Source of the DNA: Gordonia paraffinivorans NBRC 108238
GTDB taxonomy: Bacteria; Actinomycetota; Actinomycetes; Mycobacteriales; Mycobacteriaceae
Assembly: GCF_000344155.1 (NCBI RefSeq)
Contig: NZ_BAOQ01000039.1
Coordinates: 1-48,770, forward strand
DNA: 48,770 nt
Reading direction: 5' to 3'
The notes under the pieces are model-generated. The model was given only the letters and a program-made list of their open reading frames with translations. It ran no database searches and had not been told where the DNA came from. Shown here piece after piece: positions 1 through 8,077 of this stretch. The position numbers and the translations under genes are program-made. Position 1 is the first letter of the stretch. Each line of letters opens with the position of its first letter.

Positions 1-507
1 CGAGGCTAACCAGTCGTTGCCTGCGGTGCCTCAATGGAACCCGGTCGCGAAGACCGGGAGCACAGCTGTACAGCGTGTGGTCGAGCTGCACAACATGCAG
101 GCCTCAATGGAACCCGGTCGCGAAGACCGGGAGCACCAGCCCTCCCACTCGTCGGGGTCGAGTGGGTCGTTGGGGCCTCAATGGAACCCGGTCGCGAAGA
201 CCGGGAGCACAAGTACAGGTCGGATGGTTCTCAGTGGACGTTCGATCTGCCTCAATGGAACCCGGTCGCGAAGACCGGGAGCACCAGTAGACGCCACCGT
301 CGAGCGACTGCGCCACGTAGGCGCCTCAATGGAACCCGGTCGCGAAGACCGGGAGCACACGGCAAACAAACCACCACATTCAAACCCGAAGGGTGGTGCC
401 TCAATGGAACCCGGTCGCGAAGACCGGGAGCACAGTACCATGCGACAAGATGCCGAAGAGAAAGCGATGAGGCCTCAATGGAACCCGGTCGCGAAGACCG
501 GGAGCAC

Positions 508-545
508 GAAAAAAAAGACTTGCATTAGTGTCGGCGGTCCCGTAT
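508..545 (-). repeat. Spacer, copy A of a duplicated spacer
   Basis: This 38-bp spacer, counted ninth from the leader side, is identical base for base to the spacer at 953-990, including the run of eight A residues. Both copies sit between perfect repeats, 445 bp apart. Confidence 0.95.
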
Positions 546-952
546 GCCTCAATGGAACCCGGTCGCGAAGACCGGGAGCACTCCGGCAGATGGCTCTGAG
601 CGCGATCGAGCGCATTCGCGCCTCAATGGAACCCGGTCGCGAAGACCGGGAGCACCTGCCGGTCCGGTCATCAACGAGATCGACGCCGAATAGCCTCAAT
701 GGAACCCGGTCGCGAAGACCGGGAGCACCTGGCACTGATCGTCGGTCCCGTAAACGCGCCCAGCAGCCTCAATGGAACCCGGTCGCGAAGACCGGGAGCA
801 CACGTGGGAGCGGGTGCGGGCGATCCTCACCGACCCGGCGCGGCCTCAATGGAACCCGGTCGCGAAGACCGGGAGCACGCGCTACACAAGATGTATCTGC
901 CGTGGGTATTCAGCCCGCCTCAATGGAACCCGGTCGCGAAGACCGGGAGCAC

Positions 953-990
953 GAAAAAAAAGACTTGCATTAGTGTCGGCGGTCCCGTAT
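953..990 (-). repeat. Spacer, copy B of a duplicated spacer
   Basis: Third spacer from the leader side and identical to 508-545. The neighbouring spacers of the two copies differ, so a simple block duplication of several units is not visible. Confidence 0.95.
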
Positions 991-1176
991 GCCTCAATGG
1001 AACCCGGTCGCGAAGACCGGGAGCACCTGGTACCGTCTCCAAGCCACACGCCAAGGGTGTACGGATGCCTCAATGGAACCCGGTCGCGAAGACCGGGAGC
1101 ACCAAAGGCAGGAAGAGAAGCGAAGAGAGCGGGAATCCAGGCCTCAATGGAACCCGGTCGCGAAGACCGGGAGCAC

Positions 1177-1350
1177 CGCTCGCACAGATTACAGGCTTTG
1201 ACCTGCCAGAATTCAGGCGGTTGCGAGAGGTGCCGAGCAACACATCCCTCTTGGCACAGATCTTCACATCTGAAGTTCTCAAAGAACGCACCGACCAGCA
1301 TGCGAGCAGTCCCCTGGGTTGCTGCCGTCAAGTCACCACTCGCAAGCCGC
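1177..1350 (-). promoter_or_regulatory. Probable CRISPR leader
   Basis: This 174-bp non-coding stretch separates the last perfect repeat from the 3' end of cas2. It is less GC-rich than the genes around it. On the minus strand a TAATCT that could serve as a -10 element lies about 15 nt before the first repeat; no convincing -35 is seen. Assignment rests on the direction of the repeat handle and on position next to the adaptation genes. Confidence 0.6.
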
Positions 1351-1638
1351 TCATATGATGGCCGGCCCGGATTTCGGCAGGTCACGGGGACGTCCCAGCT
1401 GTGTTACGGATGCGGCCGCCCCTTCTGGCCCGAGGTCGATCATCACGACAGAATCCTCACCGTAATCGATGACCTCATGAACATCCGCCCTCCAGCGCAC
1501 CAACTCTAGCTTCGACAGATCGCACAGGAACACGGAGTACTGCAGTCGCTGACCGTACGCTTCCATAACCCTGCACACCCGTCTAAGGCGGGCCGGGTCC
1601 GCAATGTCGTATGCGATGAGATACCGCCGCCTCGCCAC
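1351..1638 (-). CDS. cas2: CRISPR-associated protein Cas2
   Basis: The 95-aa product has the usual Cas2 length and begins with the ferredoxin-like first strand RRYLIAYDIADPARLRRV, in which Asp11 is the conserved acidic residue. Cas2 forms the central dimer of the Cas1-Cas2 spacer integration complex. Here its partner would be the Cas4-Cas1 fusion encoded just upstream. The GTG start at 1638 lies 6 bp after the cas4-cas1 stop, so the two are one transcript. It is the last protein gene of the cas operon; the leader and array follow. The C-terminal tail after about residue 75 is not a recognisable domain. Confidence 0.95.
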   Translation of the reverse strand: MARRRYLIAYDIADPARLRRVCRVMEAYGQRLQYSVFLCDLSKLELVRWRADVHEVIDYGEDSVVMIDLGPEGAAASVTQLGRPRDLPKSGPAII

Positions 1639-1644
1639 CGCGAA

Positions 1645-3300
1645 TCACCTCGTCATCATGGGTGTATAGGTCGGCAGCTCACCGATGATCACCCCGGCGA
1701 GCATCCGGGCCTGCACGTCGAGCACTCGGCGGTACGAAATCTTGTACTTGAACACGGGGTGCGTGACCTGGACGTCGAGCCTCCGCTCGTATGCACGGAT
1801 GACCTTGCGTCGCCCTTGTGCAGTCAACCAGCACCCGCCGCTGCGCCGTTCAAAATCTCCCGCCGTCACCTCACCGTTGTTGAGCATGCCAACCACCGTC
1901 GAGTCGGCCAACAACGGCCGAAACTCCTCCATCAGGTCGAGTGCAAGCGCAGGCCGGCCATATCGGGGACGGTGGAAGACCCCGAGGTAAGGATCGAGTC
2001 CGACACCGATACATACCGCCACGATGTCCTTGACGAGCAACGAGTACACATAACCGAGCAGCGCGTTGATCGGATCCGGCGCCGGGCGACGCTTGCGCCC
2101 GTTCGCGTCGAACTCAGCAGCCAGCTCGGCGTTGGATTCCCGCAGCGTACTGGTGAAATTCTCGAAATAGACGCGCGCAGCAGCACCCTCCACACCCAGC
2201 AGTTCTGCGGCCGACGCGGCGTCGAGTGCGGCTTCGGCCATGCCTGCCAGCTGAGTCACGAGGTGGTCTGCCGTACCCCGCGAGTTCCGGCGCAGGAACG
2301 TCCTGGAGTTCTTGATCTTCCCGGAGACGATCGCACGCGACACGGCCAACGCAACCTGATCACTCAATCTGGCCTGCGCAACGCGCAACTGGACGTACTT
2401 GGACATCTCGCCCTGCGCCCAACCACGCAGCCAACCGTTGTAGCTGAACCACAGCACCGGGATCCCGCGTGCCCACAACTCCGCCAGAGCCTGCGTACTC
2501 ACCTGCACATTCCCGAACACGCACAGCTGACTCACATCGATCAGTCGGACCTCGATTGGCTCGGAGTCCTCGTGCAACACCCGGATTCGCCCACCCTTCA
2601 GACCGACGGTCGCCCCTGGCGCGGTGACATACACTGGGCGACAGTCCGGGTCGCGAGGGACGATCCGCCGCGGCGACTCCGTCCCTCGCCGCAGCAGCGC
2701 GTTCGTCTCGTCGGGCAGACACAATCCCAGCAGCGAGCAGCGCGGGCATCGCCGGCTACCGACGAGCGGCAGCGGCGCTTCATCACGTGCGGCCACCTCC
2801 CGCGCTTGTTTGGCGATCTCCAACGCGGCGGTCACCTCGGCGTCCCCGATCGCGATGGTCACGCGCTCGTTCGCTTCTGCGTAGTACAGCACTCCTCGAT
2901 CGACCGAGTAGCCGGCGTCGCGCAGCAACGCAGCCTGTGCGTAGAGTTGCACGGCGTCGGCCGGCCACGGCTGACCACTCGCAGGTGGACGCCCCTTTTT
3001 CGTGTCGACCGGGACCGTGGTGCCGTCGCCGCCGTCCTCGACACGGTCCAGGACGGCGACGAGGCCCAATTCGCGCGATTCGATGTATAGCGCTGTCACT
3101 CTCTTCACCGAGTCACCCGACTCAGGCTCCGGGAGTGACCCCGAGCGCTTGTTGACCCCGCGGTGGGTGAGCTGCCCTTGCTCCGTGTCGTGGCTGTCCG
3201 CCCATCGGCGATCGACCCACTCGAAGTAGAACAGGCGCGGACAGTAGACGAACTCGTTGAGCATTCGGGCAGACAACAGCTCAGGCAGGTCAGAGGTCAT
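1645..3300 (-). CDS. cas4-cas1: Cas4-Cas1 fusion protein
   Basis: The 551-aa protein fuses two adaptation proteins, a hallmark of type I-G. Residues 1-200 are Cas4, a RecB-like nuclease: Cys20, then Asp85, Asp99 and Lys101 (VDTKKG), then Cys185, Cys188 and Cys194, the four cysteines that hold the Fe-S cluster. Residues 220-551 are Cas1, with the metal ligands Glu371 (LLGVEG), His443 (GVFHRPRYG) and the acidic pair near 455-459 (LDLMEEF). Cas4 selects and trims PAM-bearing prespacers and Cas1 integrates them at the leader. The ATG at 3300 is chosen because a GGAG lies about 8 nt upstream. An upstream in-frame start at 3369 would add 23 unconserved residues. About 110 bp separate it from csb2. 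Confidence 0.96.
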   Translation of the reverse strand: MTSDLPELLSARMLNEFVYCPRLFYFEWVDRRWADSHDTEQGQLTHRGVNKRSGSLPEPESGDSVKRVTALYIESRELGLVAVLDRVEDGGDGTTVPVDTKKGRPPASGQPWPADAVQLYAQAALLRDAGYSVDRGVLYYAEANERVTIAIGDAEVTAALEIAKQAREVAARDEAPLPLVGSRRCPRCSLLGLCLPDETNALLRRGTESPRRIVPRDPDCRPVYVTAPGATVGLKGGRIRVLHEDSEPIEVRLIDVSQLCVFGNVQVSTQALAELWARGIPVLWFSYNGWLRGWAQGEMSKYVQLRVAQARLSDQVALAVSRAIVSGKIKNSRTFLRRNSRGTADHLVTQLAGMAEAALDAASAAELLGVEGAAARVYFENFTSTLRESNAELAAEFDANGRKRRPAPDPINALLGYVYSLLVKDIVAVCIGVGLDPYLGVFHRPRYGRPALALDLMEEFRPLLADSTVVGMLNNGEVTAGDFERRSGGCWLTAQGRRKVIRAYERRLDVQVTHPVFKYKISYRRVLDVQARMLAGVIIGELPTYTPMMTR

Positions 3301-3413
3301 GATGGCTCCAAGTGGGAAGTGGCAGGGAACCCGCGACCGTCGTTGGACGCTTAAGGCACACCATCGCACAGACCTCTGACATCGCCATTTCAGCTCGTCA
3401 ACCGTTCAGATGG

Positions 3414-4886
3414 TCACTGGCGCAGGGGAACAAACAGTCCGGCGCCGAAGTGGCTGAGCTGGCCGAGTAGCAGCGGTCCCGCAACAGGTTTCGACAGCGT
3501 GACCCGAACCGAGAATCCCCGGCGACTCTGCTCACGTCGCTCCCGGAGTCGACGACGGCGGAACCTCACGAGATCCGACGCCGTGGCACGGTCGTCCTCG
3601 ACGTCGACCTGCACGACCTCGACGCCCGCCGTGGCGTCGCGGTACCCGAGCTCCTTGTCGAGATCGAGCTGGAGGAACTCCTCGATCGTCTTCCGCTTCT
3701 GGTGCCGCACCGGAAGATATGGCGTCGCCGAGCGCCACATGGTCGCTCCGTCACCGCCCGCCGTGATCTCATCGGCGATCTCGGTCACCGCACCCAGTCC
3801 TGCGACCAACAGCCGCTGCGTCGGAAACGAGTTCTCGGTGACCATATCCGAGGTCCACAGACGCCCGATTCTGCAGATCCGATCCACTGCTTCGGGGGAC
3901 ATGCCTCGTGGGGTCCAGAGGACAACCGAGCCGATCTCGTCACTTCCCTTGAACCGTTCCGCTGTGACGCGCCTCGGGATCGGGATGACATGCAGGTGAT
4001 CGTGCCCGTTCCGCCGCGGTCCCCCGCCGTCCTTCCCGATGATCGCCGCCACCTCGGCCGTGTCTTCGACGTCGTCCAACGCACTGCGAATCGCGGCATG
4101 AAGGCGGTCCGTCGGCTTCAGGAAGTCCCGCATCCGAATCGCGACGTTCCCGTGGAGTTCGAGTCGTATCGCCGTGACGTCGCCACGCCGCCGCGACCAG
4201 CGCGCACGTGTCGCAGACGACGTCCGCCCCACGTCACGGCGCCGACCGTATCCGAGCAGTCGGGTACCCGGGGGATAGACGGACCGCAGCTTGCCGCGAA
4301 CCATCGTCGGCGTCGCCTCGAGTTCCTCTCTGCTCGGAACCCCGTCTGCGGCCAGGAGTTCGACGGTTTCGATGTCGTCACCGACGGTGCCCACCCGCCA
4401 CCAGCTCGCGTCCGGCTCCGCGAGATGTTCTGAAACCTTTGCCTCGCAGACAGATTCACTGCGACCCAGGTAGGGAAGATTCTCGACGAGCACGGTCAAG
4501 AGCTTGTGCTCCTCCGTCGCCAGCTCAGCGTCCCAGTGGATTCGCAGGTCGGGCAGTGAATCACGGTGGGCGATGGACACGAACGCGTCCAGAACCAGAT
4601 CGGTACCGCCGCGGTCATCGGTGCGATGCTTGACATCCGGCATGTAATGCCGTGTGGTCCCTGTCGTGATGGGCGCCGACTCGAACGCCGACGGATTGCC
4701 CAGTCTGCCCACCAATGCGACGGCGGCGTCGACGTCGGCGACACCGGCGTGCGCAACAGCCACCAGCGCCCTCATCACCCGCCACGGCGACGGCGGCCAT
4801 TCCACATACCCCGAATTGGCTCCCGCGTCCCAGGGAGTGGCGTGATAGCGGCCGAGCGGGAAATTCACCTCAACCGTTGTCCCCAT
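3414..4886 (-). CDS. csb2: Type I-G effector protein Csb2 (Cas5-Cas6 type, GSU0054 family)
   Basis: The 490-aa protein opens with GRYHATPW and then EWPPSPWRVMRALVA (about residues 29-43), the signature of the Csb2/GSU0054 family. In type I-G this protein combines the Cas5 role, holding the crRNA 5' handle in the effector, with the Cas6 role of cutting pre-crRNA in the repeat. No separate cas6 is present, which agrees. The C-terminal part has the strand pattern SVRVTLSKPVAGPLLLGQ expected of a RAMP fold. The ATG at 4886 follows the csb1 stop by 3 bp, so translation is probably coupled. The specific processing histidine cannot be picked with certainty from sequence alone. Confidence 0.93.
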   Translation of the reverse strand: MGTTVEVNFPLGRYHATPWDAGANSGYVEWPPSPWRVMRALVAVAHAGVADVDAAVALVGRLGNPSAFESAPITTGTTRHYMPDVKHRTDDRGGTDLVLDAFVSIAHRDSLPDLRIHWDAELATEEHKLLTVLVENLPYLGRSESVCEAKVSEHLAEPDASWWRVGTVGDDIETVELLAADGVPSREELEATPTMVRGKLRSVYPPGTRLLGYGRRRDVGRTSSATRARWSRRRGDVTAIRLELHGNVAIRMRDFLKPTDRLHAAIRSALDDVEDTAEVAAIIGKDGGGPRRNGHDHLHVIPIPRRVTAERFKGSDEIGSVVLWTPRGMSPEAVDRICRIGRLWTSDMVTENSFPTQRLLVAGLGAVTEIADEITAGGDGATMWRSATPYLPVRHQKRKTIEEFLQLDLDKELGYRDATAGVEVVQVDVEDDRATASDLVRFRRRRLRERREQSRRGFSVRVTLSKPVAGPLLLGQLSHFGAGLFVPLRQ

Positions 4887-4889
4887 GCG

Positions 4890-5828
4890 CTAGCCGGCCT
4901 TCGCCTTGGTTCCGTTCCAGGTCAGCTCGGTCACCTCACCGAGATCGGCAGCGGCGATCGCCTTCGCCAGCCGCTCCTCGGACGCCCCGAGGTCGGGAAG
5001 CTCGCCGGCCCCGTCCACGCCCGTCACCGCGAAATCGCATGCGGTGCGCAGACGCAGGCCACCGTCTAGTAGCGAGGCAACCTCCCAGTCGGCCAGCGCC
5101 AGAAGGAGTTCCGACGCCGCGTCGCCAAGCCCGTACGAGCGGATCTGCTGTTCGTCGATCACCACGAACAGCGTGATCTTGTCGGCGGTGAACTCCGTGC
5201 GGTGGTGCGGCACCATGCCGTACCCCTTGTCCGAGGTGCGCCCCGCCGCCGGGTCGAGGTTGTTGTTGACGCTGTCCTTCTTCACACCCCCGCTGACCAC
5301 CGGACGCGCCCCTTCGGCCTCGATGAACGCCGAGACCGCACGGCTGATCTTAGGCTGCCACGGCCAGCTGCTCTGCGCGAAGAACACCCCATGCAGAAGA
5401 CTCAGGGGGTCCAGCGCATAGACCTCCTGGTAGACCTTGCCCAGATCGAGTGGCTTGTTCTTCTCCAGACCGAGCCGCTCGGACAACGCCTTACGGAAGT
5501 CACCACCGCCGAAGGACGAATCGAGAACATATGCCGACGCCAGACGGTGTGCTTCCAGCCGGCTGCTGGTGAGGAATCCGCCGTCGGCGTCGACCACTCG
5601 GACGTACGGAATCTGGGCCACAGGCTCGGCCGGCTGCTGGGCCGCTTCGTCCCAGGTGGTCGCCTCGAGGTGGTTGGCCAGCGACTGGACCGATTCCACG
5701 AGAAGGCGCGTATCCCCATCCGGACCGTCGAACGTGGCGGCACCCAGATCGGGGAACCCGGTCGGCTGGAATCTGCTCCCCGCGATCGGCTCGAGAAGAT
5801 ACTTGCGAATGTCGCGCTTACCGGCCAT
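4890..5828 (-). CDS. csb1: Type I-G effector backbone protein Csb1 (Cas7, GSU0053 family)
   Basis: The 312-aa product matches the Csb1/GSU0053 family: SSRLEAHRLASAYV near residue 88, LHGVFFAQSSWPWQPKISRA in the middle, and VPHHRTEFTADKITLFVVID towards the end. It is the Cas7-type subunit that polymerises along the crRNA spacer, each subunit flipping out one base in six. The ATG at 5828 shares its A with the csx17 stop (TGATG), so it is read by coupled re-initiation. A longer in-frame extension to 5957 is arginine-rich and comes from inside csx17, so it is rejected. Confidence 0.94.
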   Translation of the reverse strand: MAGKRDIRKYLLEPIAGSRFQPTGFPDLGAATFDGPDGDTRLLVESVQSLANHLEATTWDEAAQQPAEPVAQIPYVRVVDADGGFLTSSRLEAHRLASAYVLDSSFGGGDFRKALSERLGLEKNKPLDLGKVYQEVYALDPLSLLHGVFFAQSSWPWQPKISRAVSAFIEAEGARPVVSGGVKKDSVNNNLDPAAGRTSDKGYGMVPHHRTEFTADKITLFVVIDEQQIRSYGLGDAASELLLALADWEVASLLDGGLRLRTACDFAVTGVDGAGELPDLGASEERLAKAIAAADLGEVTELTWNGTKAKAG

Positions 5829-8077
5829 CAAGAGGCCTCCTTTTCTGTGTCGTCGATTTCTGTGTCGTCGATTTCTGGGTCGTCCGTTTCTGGGGTGTGG
5901 TCGTTGATCCCGGCCTCTGCCCTGGTGTCGACGTTGTTCGGGGCGAAGACGAAACACGCCGACAAGTCCTGGTGCGACGCCCGTGGGAGAAGACAGGTCG
6001 AGAGATACCGGGGGTCGGAGGGGACCACACAGCTCACCGGGACACGGCCGGTCTGACCGATCCTTCTCTGCGCCAGCGTCACTGCTCGGTGGACGTCGCG
6101 GGCCGTCAGTGCCCCCAGGATTTCGACCGTCAGGCCCTGTGCCGGTTCGTCGTTACCGGTGTTCGCCGCAAGGCCGTTCCGCAACAGTCCCAGTAGCGCC
6201 AGAGCGGTATCCGGAACGAGAGGGTTAGCCGTCATGGACCGGAGGTGAGTCTGTTCACCGCTCCAGTCGAACGCCACCAGTGCGTCGAACCATGCCGCAA
6301 CGACCGCGTCCTCCAGCTCACCGGCCGCATAGCGATGGAGATCCCGAAGTGGCACCGCCACACTCGTCGGCATCGCGACTCCGGCGACACAACGGCCTGC
6401 GCCACCGGGACGGTCCTGCGCCGCGGCACTCTCGATCGCCACCCGCGCCAGGACGTCTGTCATCACGTCCGGCAACGAGCGGATCCCGTAGCCGCCCACC
6501 ACGCTCGTATCCGTCCACCGTCGCAGCGTTTGGCCGGCACCGGAAATCGGAAACAGCAGGTCCCGGATGCTGATCCAGTGCCCTTCCCGCCACCGCAGAC
6601 GCACCGACGCCAGTCCGAGGGCCACCCGGAACTCGGGGGTATCGGCCAGGGTGTCCAGCAGTCGGGCATCTCGGAGGACGTCGATGAGCGTCCACCCTGA
6701 GCCAGACGTCACAACCCGGGGCGGCACCGATTCTCTCAGTGCGCCGCTGCGTCCCACCGCGAGTTCGAGCCGTGTCAACGCCTGCAACATGGAGCGCAGG
6801 TTCCCGATCTGTTCACGCGCGGATCGGGTCCGTGCGAGGTCGACACGCGCATCGTCGAACCGGCGCCGGTGTTCCGACACGGTTCCGGGAAGTCCGCCCT
6901 GACCGGGCAGCCGCTGCGGCCAGTCCTCCACCAAAGCCACGATCCGCAGCAGATGGTCGTCGGTGACACGGACCGTGTCCGCCCGAACCGCGGAGAATGC
7001 CAACCCATTTCGTTTGACGATGCTGTAGCGGTCGAACTCCGACACCGCCGCGGACACACCGCGCGTGCCCACCGCGAGATACATGTCCCCCGACCGGGTC
7101 GCGGTTTTCCCTCGCCACGTCGCCTTTCCCTCGGCGAAGATGCGTGTGACCGCCGGCCACTTCAGCCAGTGCTCCCACCACGGAATCCACACCTCACCCC
7201 GGGAGTCCTCGTCGGCGCTGCCCGACGAGAAACCCACGCTCGAACCCCGGGTCATGAACGTCATCGCCGCGCCCTTGTCCACACTGGACTGCGCCGAGAT
7301 CCGGCGCGCGGGCGCGGCCTCGAACAGCGTGGCGCCCTCGACCATGAGAACGAACAGCCACGGGTTCACCACCGATTGCGCTGCGCCGAAGGCCGAGGTG
7401 TTCGGGGTGCCCGCACTACCCGGATCGAATTGCCCCACTGATGCGTTCACCAGCTTCTCGTGCGACGTACCGGCCAGAGCGTCGCGCGCCCAGGCCCGGC
7501 TGGCGCGCTCGGTCTTGGGATCGGCCGGGAACACGTCGAGCAGCCGCTGGTGGTAGTTGCTGGAGAACTCGAGCCGCCCGTCGTTGCCTCCGGTGCCGAG
7601 GAGCGACGGGAAGGCGAGTTCACCGCTTCCGAGTACGACCACGGCCGAGCGCAGCCACGGGAGCATCTCGTCGGGGCACACATTGGCGACCTCGCGAATC
7701 AAGGCAGCTTTGTCCCAGCCCTCGGACCTTCCCCGGCGGACCGTCTCGTCGACCACTGCGACGGCGCGCCTCAGCGCGCTCACCCGGTCCTGGTCCGGAT
7801 AGGACAGCAGTGTCTCGAGTTTCGCCCGCTGATTGGTGTCCTTCTCGGTGAACCCGGATCCACCGTTCCACGGGCTCAACACCGGCCTAGGCCGGTACTC
7901 CTCGACCAGCCAGTCCGCGATGTTCTCGACGTCGGTGTCGATGACGAGGTCGTCCCCCACCACCCGGCACCGAAGTCCCGGATCACGCTGCTCGGCGAGC
8001 ACGCGAACGAGCCCCAGTGCGGCGAGTGACCGCTGAAGACTGCGGCCACGCGCCGCGACGAAACGCTGTTCGGTCAT
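5828..8077 (-). CDS. csx17: Type I-G large subunit Csx17 (Cas8 type)
   Basis: The 749-aa protein carries the Csx17 motif SPWNGGSGF at residues 68-76 and the later NPWLFVLMVEGATLF, both typical of the family. Csx17 is the large subunit of the type I-G effector and is expected to read the PAM and recruit Cas3. The chosen ATG at 8077 overlaps the cas3 stop in an ATGA and is preceded by GGAGGGAGGA. A longer reading from 8200 adds 41 unlike residues inside cas3. The last 25 residues form an acidic tail of five-residue repeats (DDTEI, DDTEK, DDPEI) encoded by 15-bp tandem DNA repeats. Confidence 0.92.
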   Translation of the reverse strand: MTEQRFVAARGRSLQRSLAALGLVRVLAEQRDPGLRCRVVGDDLVIDTDVENIADWLVEEYRPRPVLSPWNGGSGFTEKDTNQRAKLETLLSYPDQDRVSALRRAVAVVDETVRRGRSEGWDKAALIREVANVCPDEMLPWLRSAVVVLGSGELAFPSLLGTGGNDGRLEFSSNYHQRLLDVFPADPKTERASRAWARDALAGTSHEKLVNASVGQFDPGSAGTPNTSAFGAAQSVVNPWLFVLMVEGATLFEAAPARRISAQSSVDKGAAMTFMTRGSSVGFSSGSADEDSRGEVWIPWWEHWLKWPAVTRIFAEGKATWRGKTATRSGDMYLAVGTRGVSAAVSEFDRYSIVKRNGLAFSAVRADTVRVTDDHLLRIVALVEDWPQRLPGQGGLPGTVSEHRRRFDDARVDLARTRSAREQIGNLRSMLQALTRLELAVGRSGALRESVPPRVVTSGSGWTLIDVLRDARLLDTLADTPEFRVALGLASVRLRWREGHWISIRDLLFPISGAGQTLRRWTDTSVVGGYGIRSLPDVMTDVLARVAIESAAAQDRPGGAGRCVAGVAMPTSVAVPLRDLHRYAAGELEDAVVAAWFDALVAFDWSGEQTHLRSMTANPLVPDTALALLGLLRNGLAANTGNDEPAQGLTVEILGALTARDVHRAVTLAQRRIGQTGRVPVSCVVPSDPRYLSTCLLPRASHQDLSACFVFAPNNVDTRAEAGINDHTPETDDPEIDDTEIDDTEKEAS
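5842..5900 (-). repeat. 15-bp tandem repeat at the 3' end of csx17
   Basis: On the plus strand TTTCTGTGTCGTCGA occurs at 5842-5856 and 5857-5871. A copy with two changes follows at 5872-5886, then a decayed partial copy. Because the unit is a multiple of three, copy-number change would lengthen or shorten the acidic tail without a frameshift. Confidence 0.9.

Larger units (their letters stand above)
1..1176 (-). CRISPR. CRISPR array, type I-G, truncated at the left window edge
   Basis: Sixteen identical 36-bp repeats (first 28-63, last 1141-1176) separate 15 complete spacers of 37-41 bp. Bases 1-27 are probably the end of a further spacer, so the array continues outside the window. The repeat holds a perfect 7-bp stem, CCCGGTC/GACCGGG, around a 5-nt loop. 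Read on the minus strand it begins GTGCTCCC and ends CATTGAGGC. ATTGAGGC resembles the usual ATTGAAAC/ATTGAAGC crRNA 5' handle, so the array is probably transcribed leftward, in the same direction as the cas genes. The rightmost repeat is not degenerate, which fits a leader-proximal end at 1176. Confidence 0.98.

Noticed and set aside
17..1509. Several long open frames across the CRISPR array in both directions.
   Set aside because: They are produced by the 36-bp repeat (no stops in several frames) and consist of repeated peptide units; not genes.
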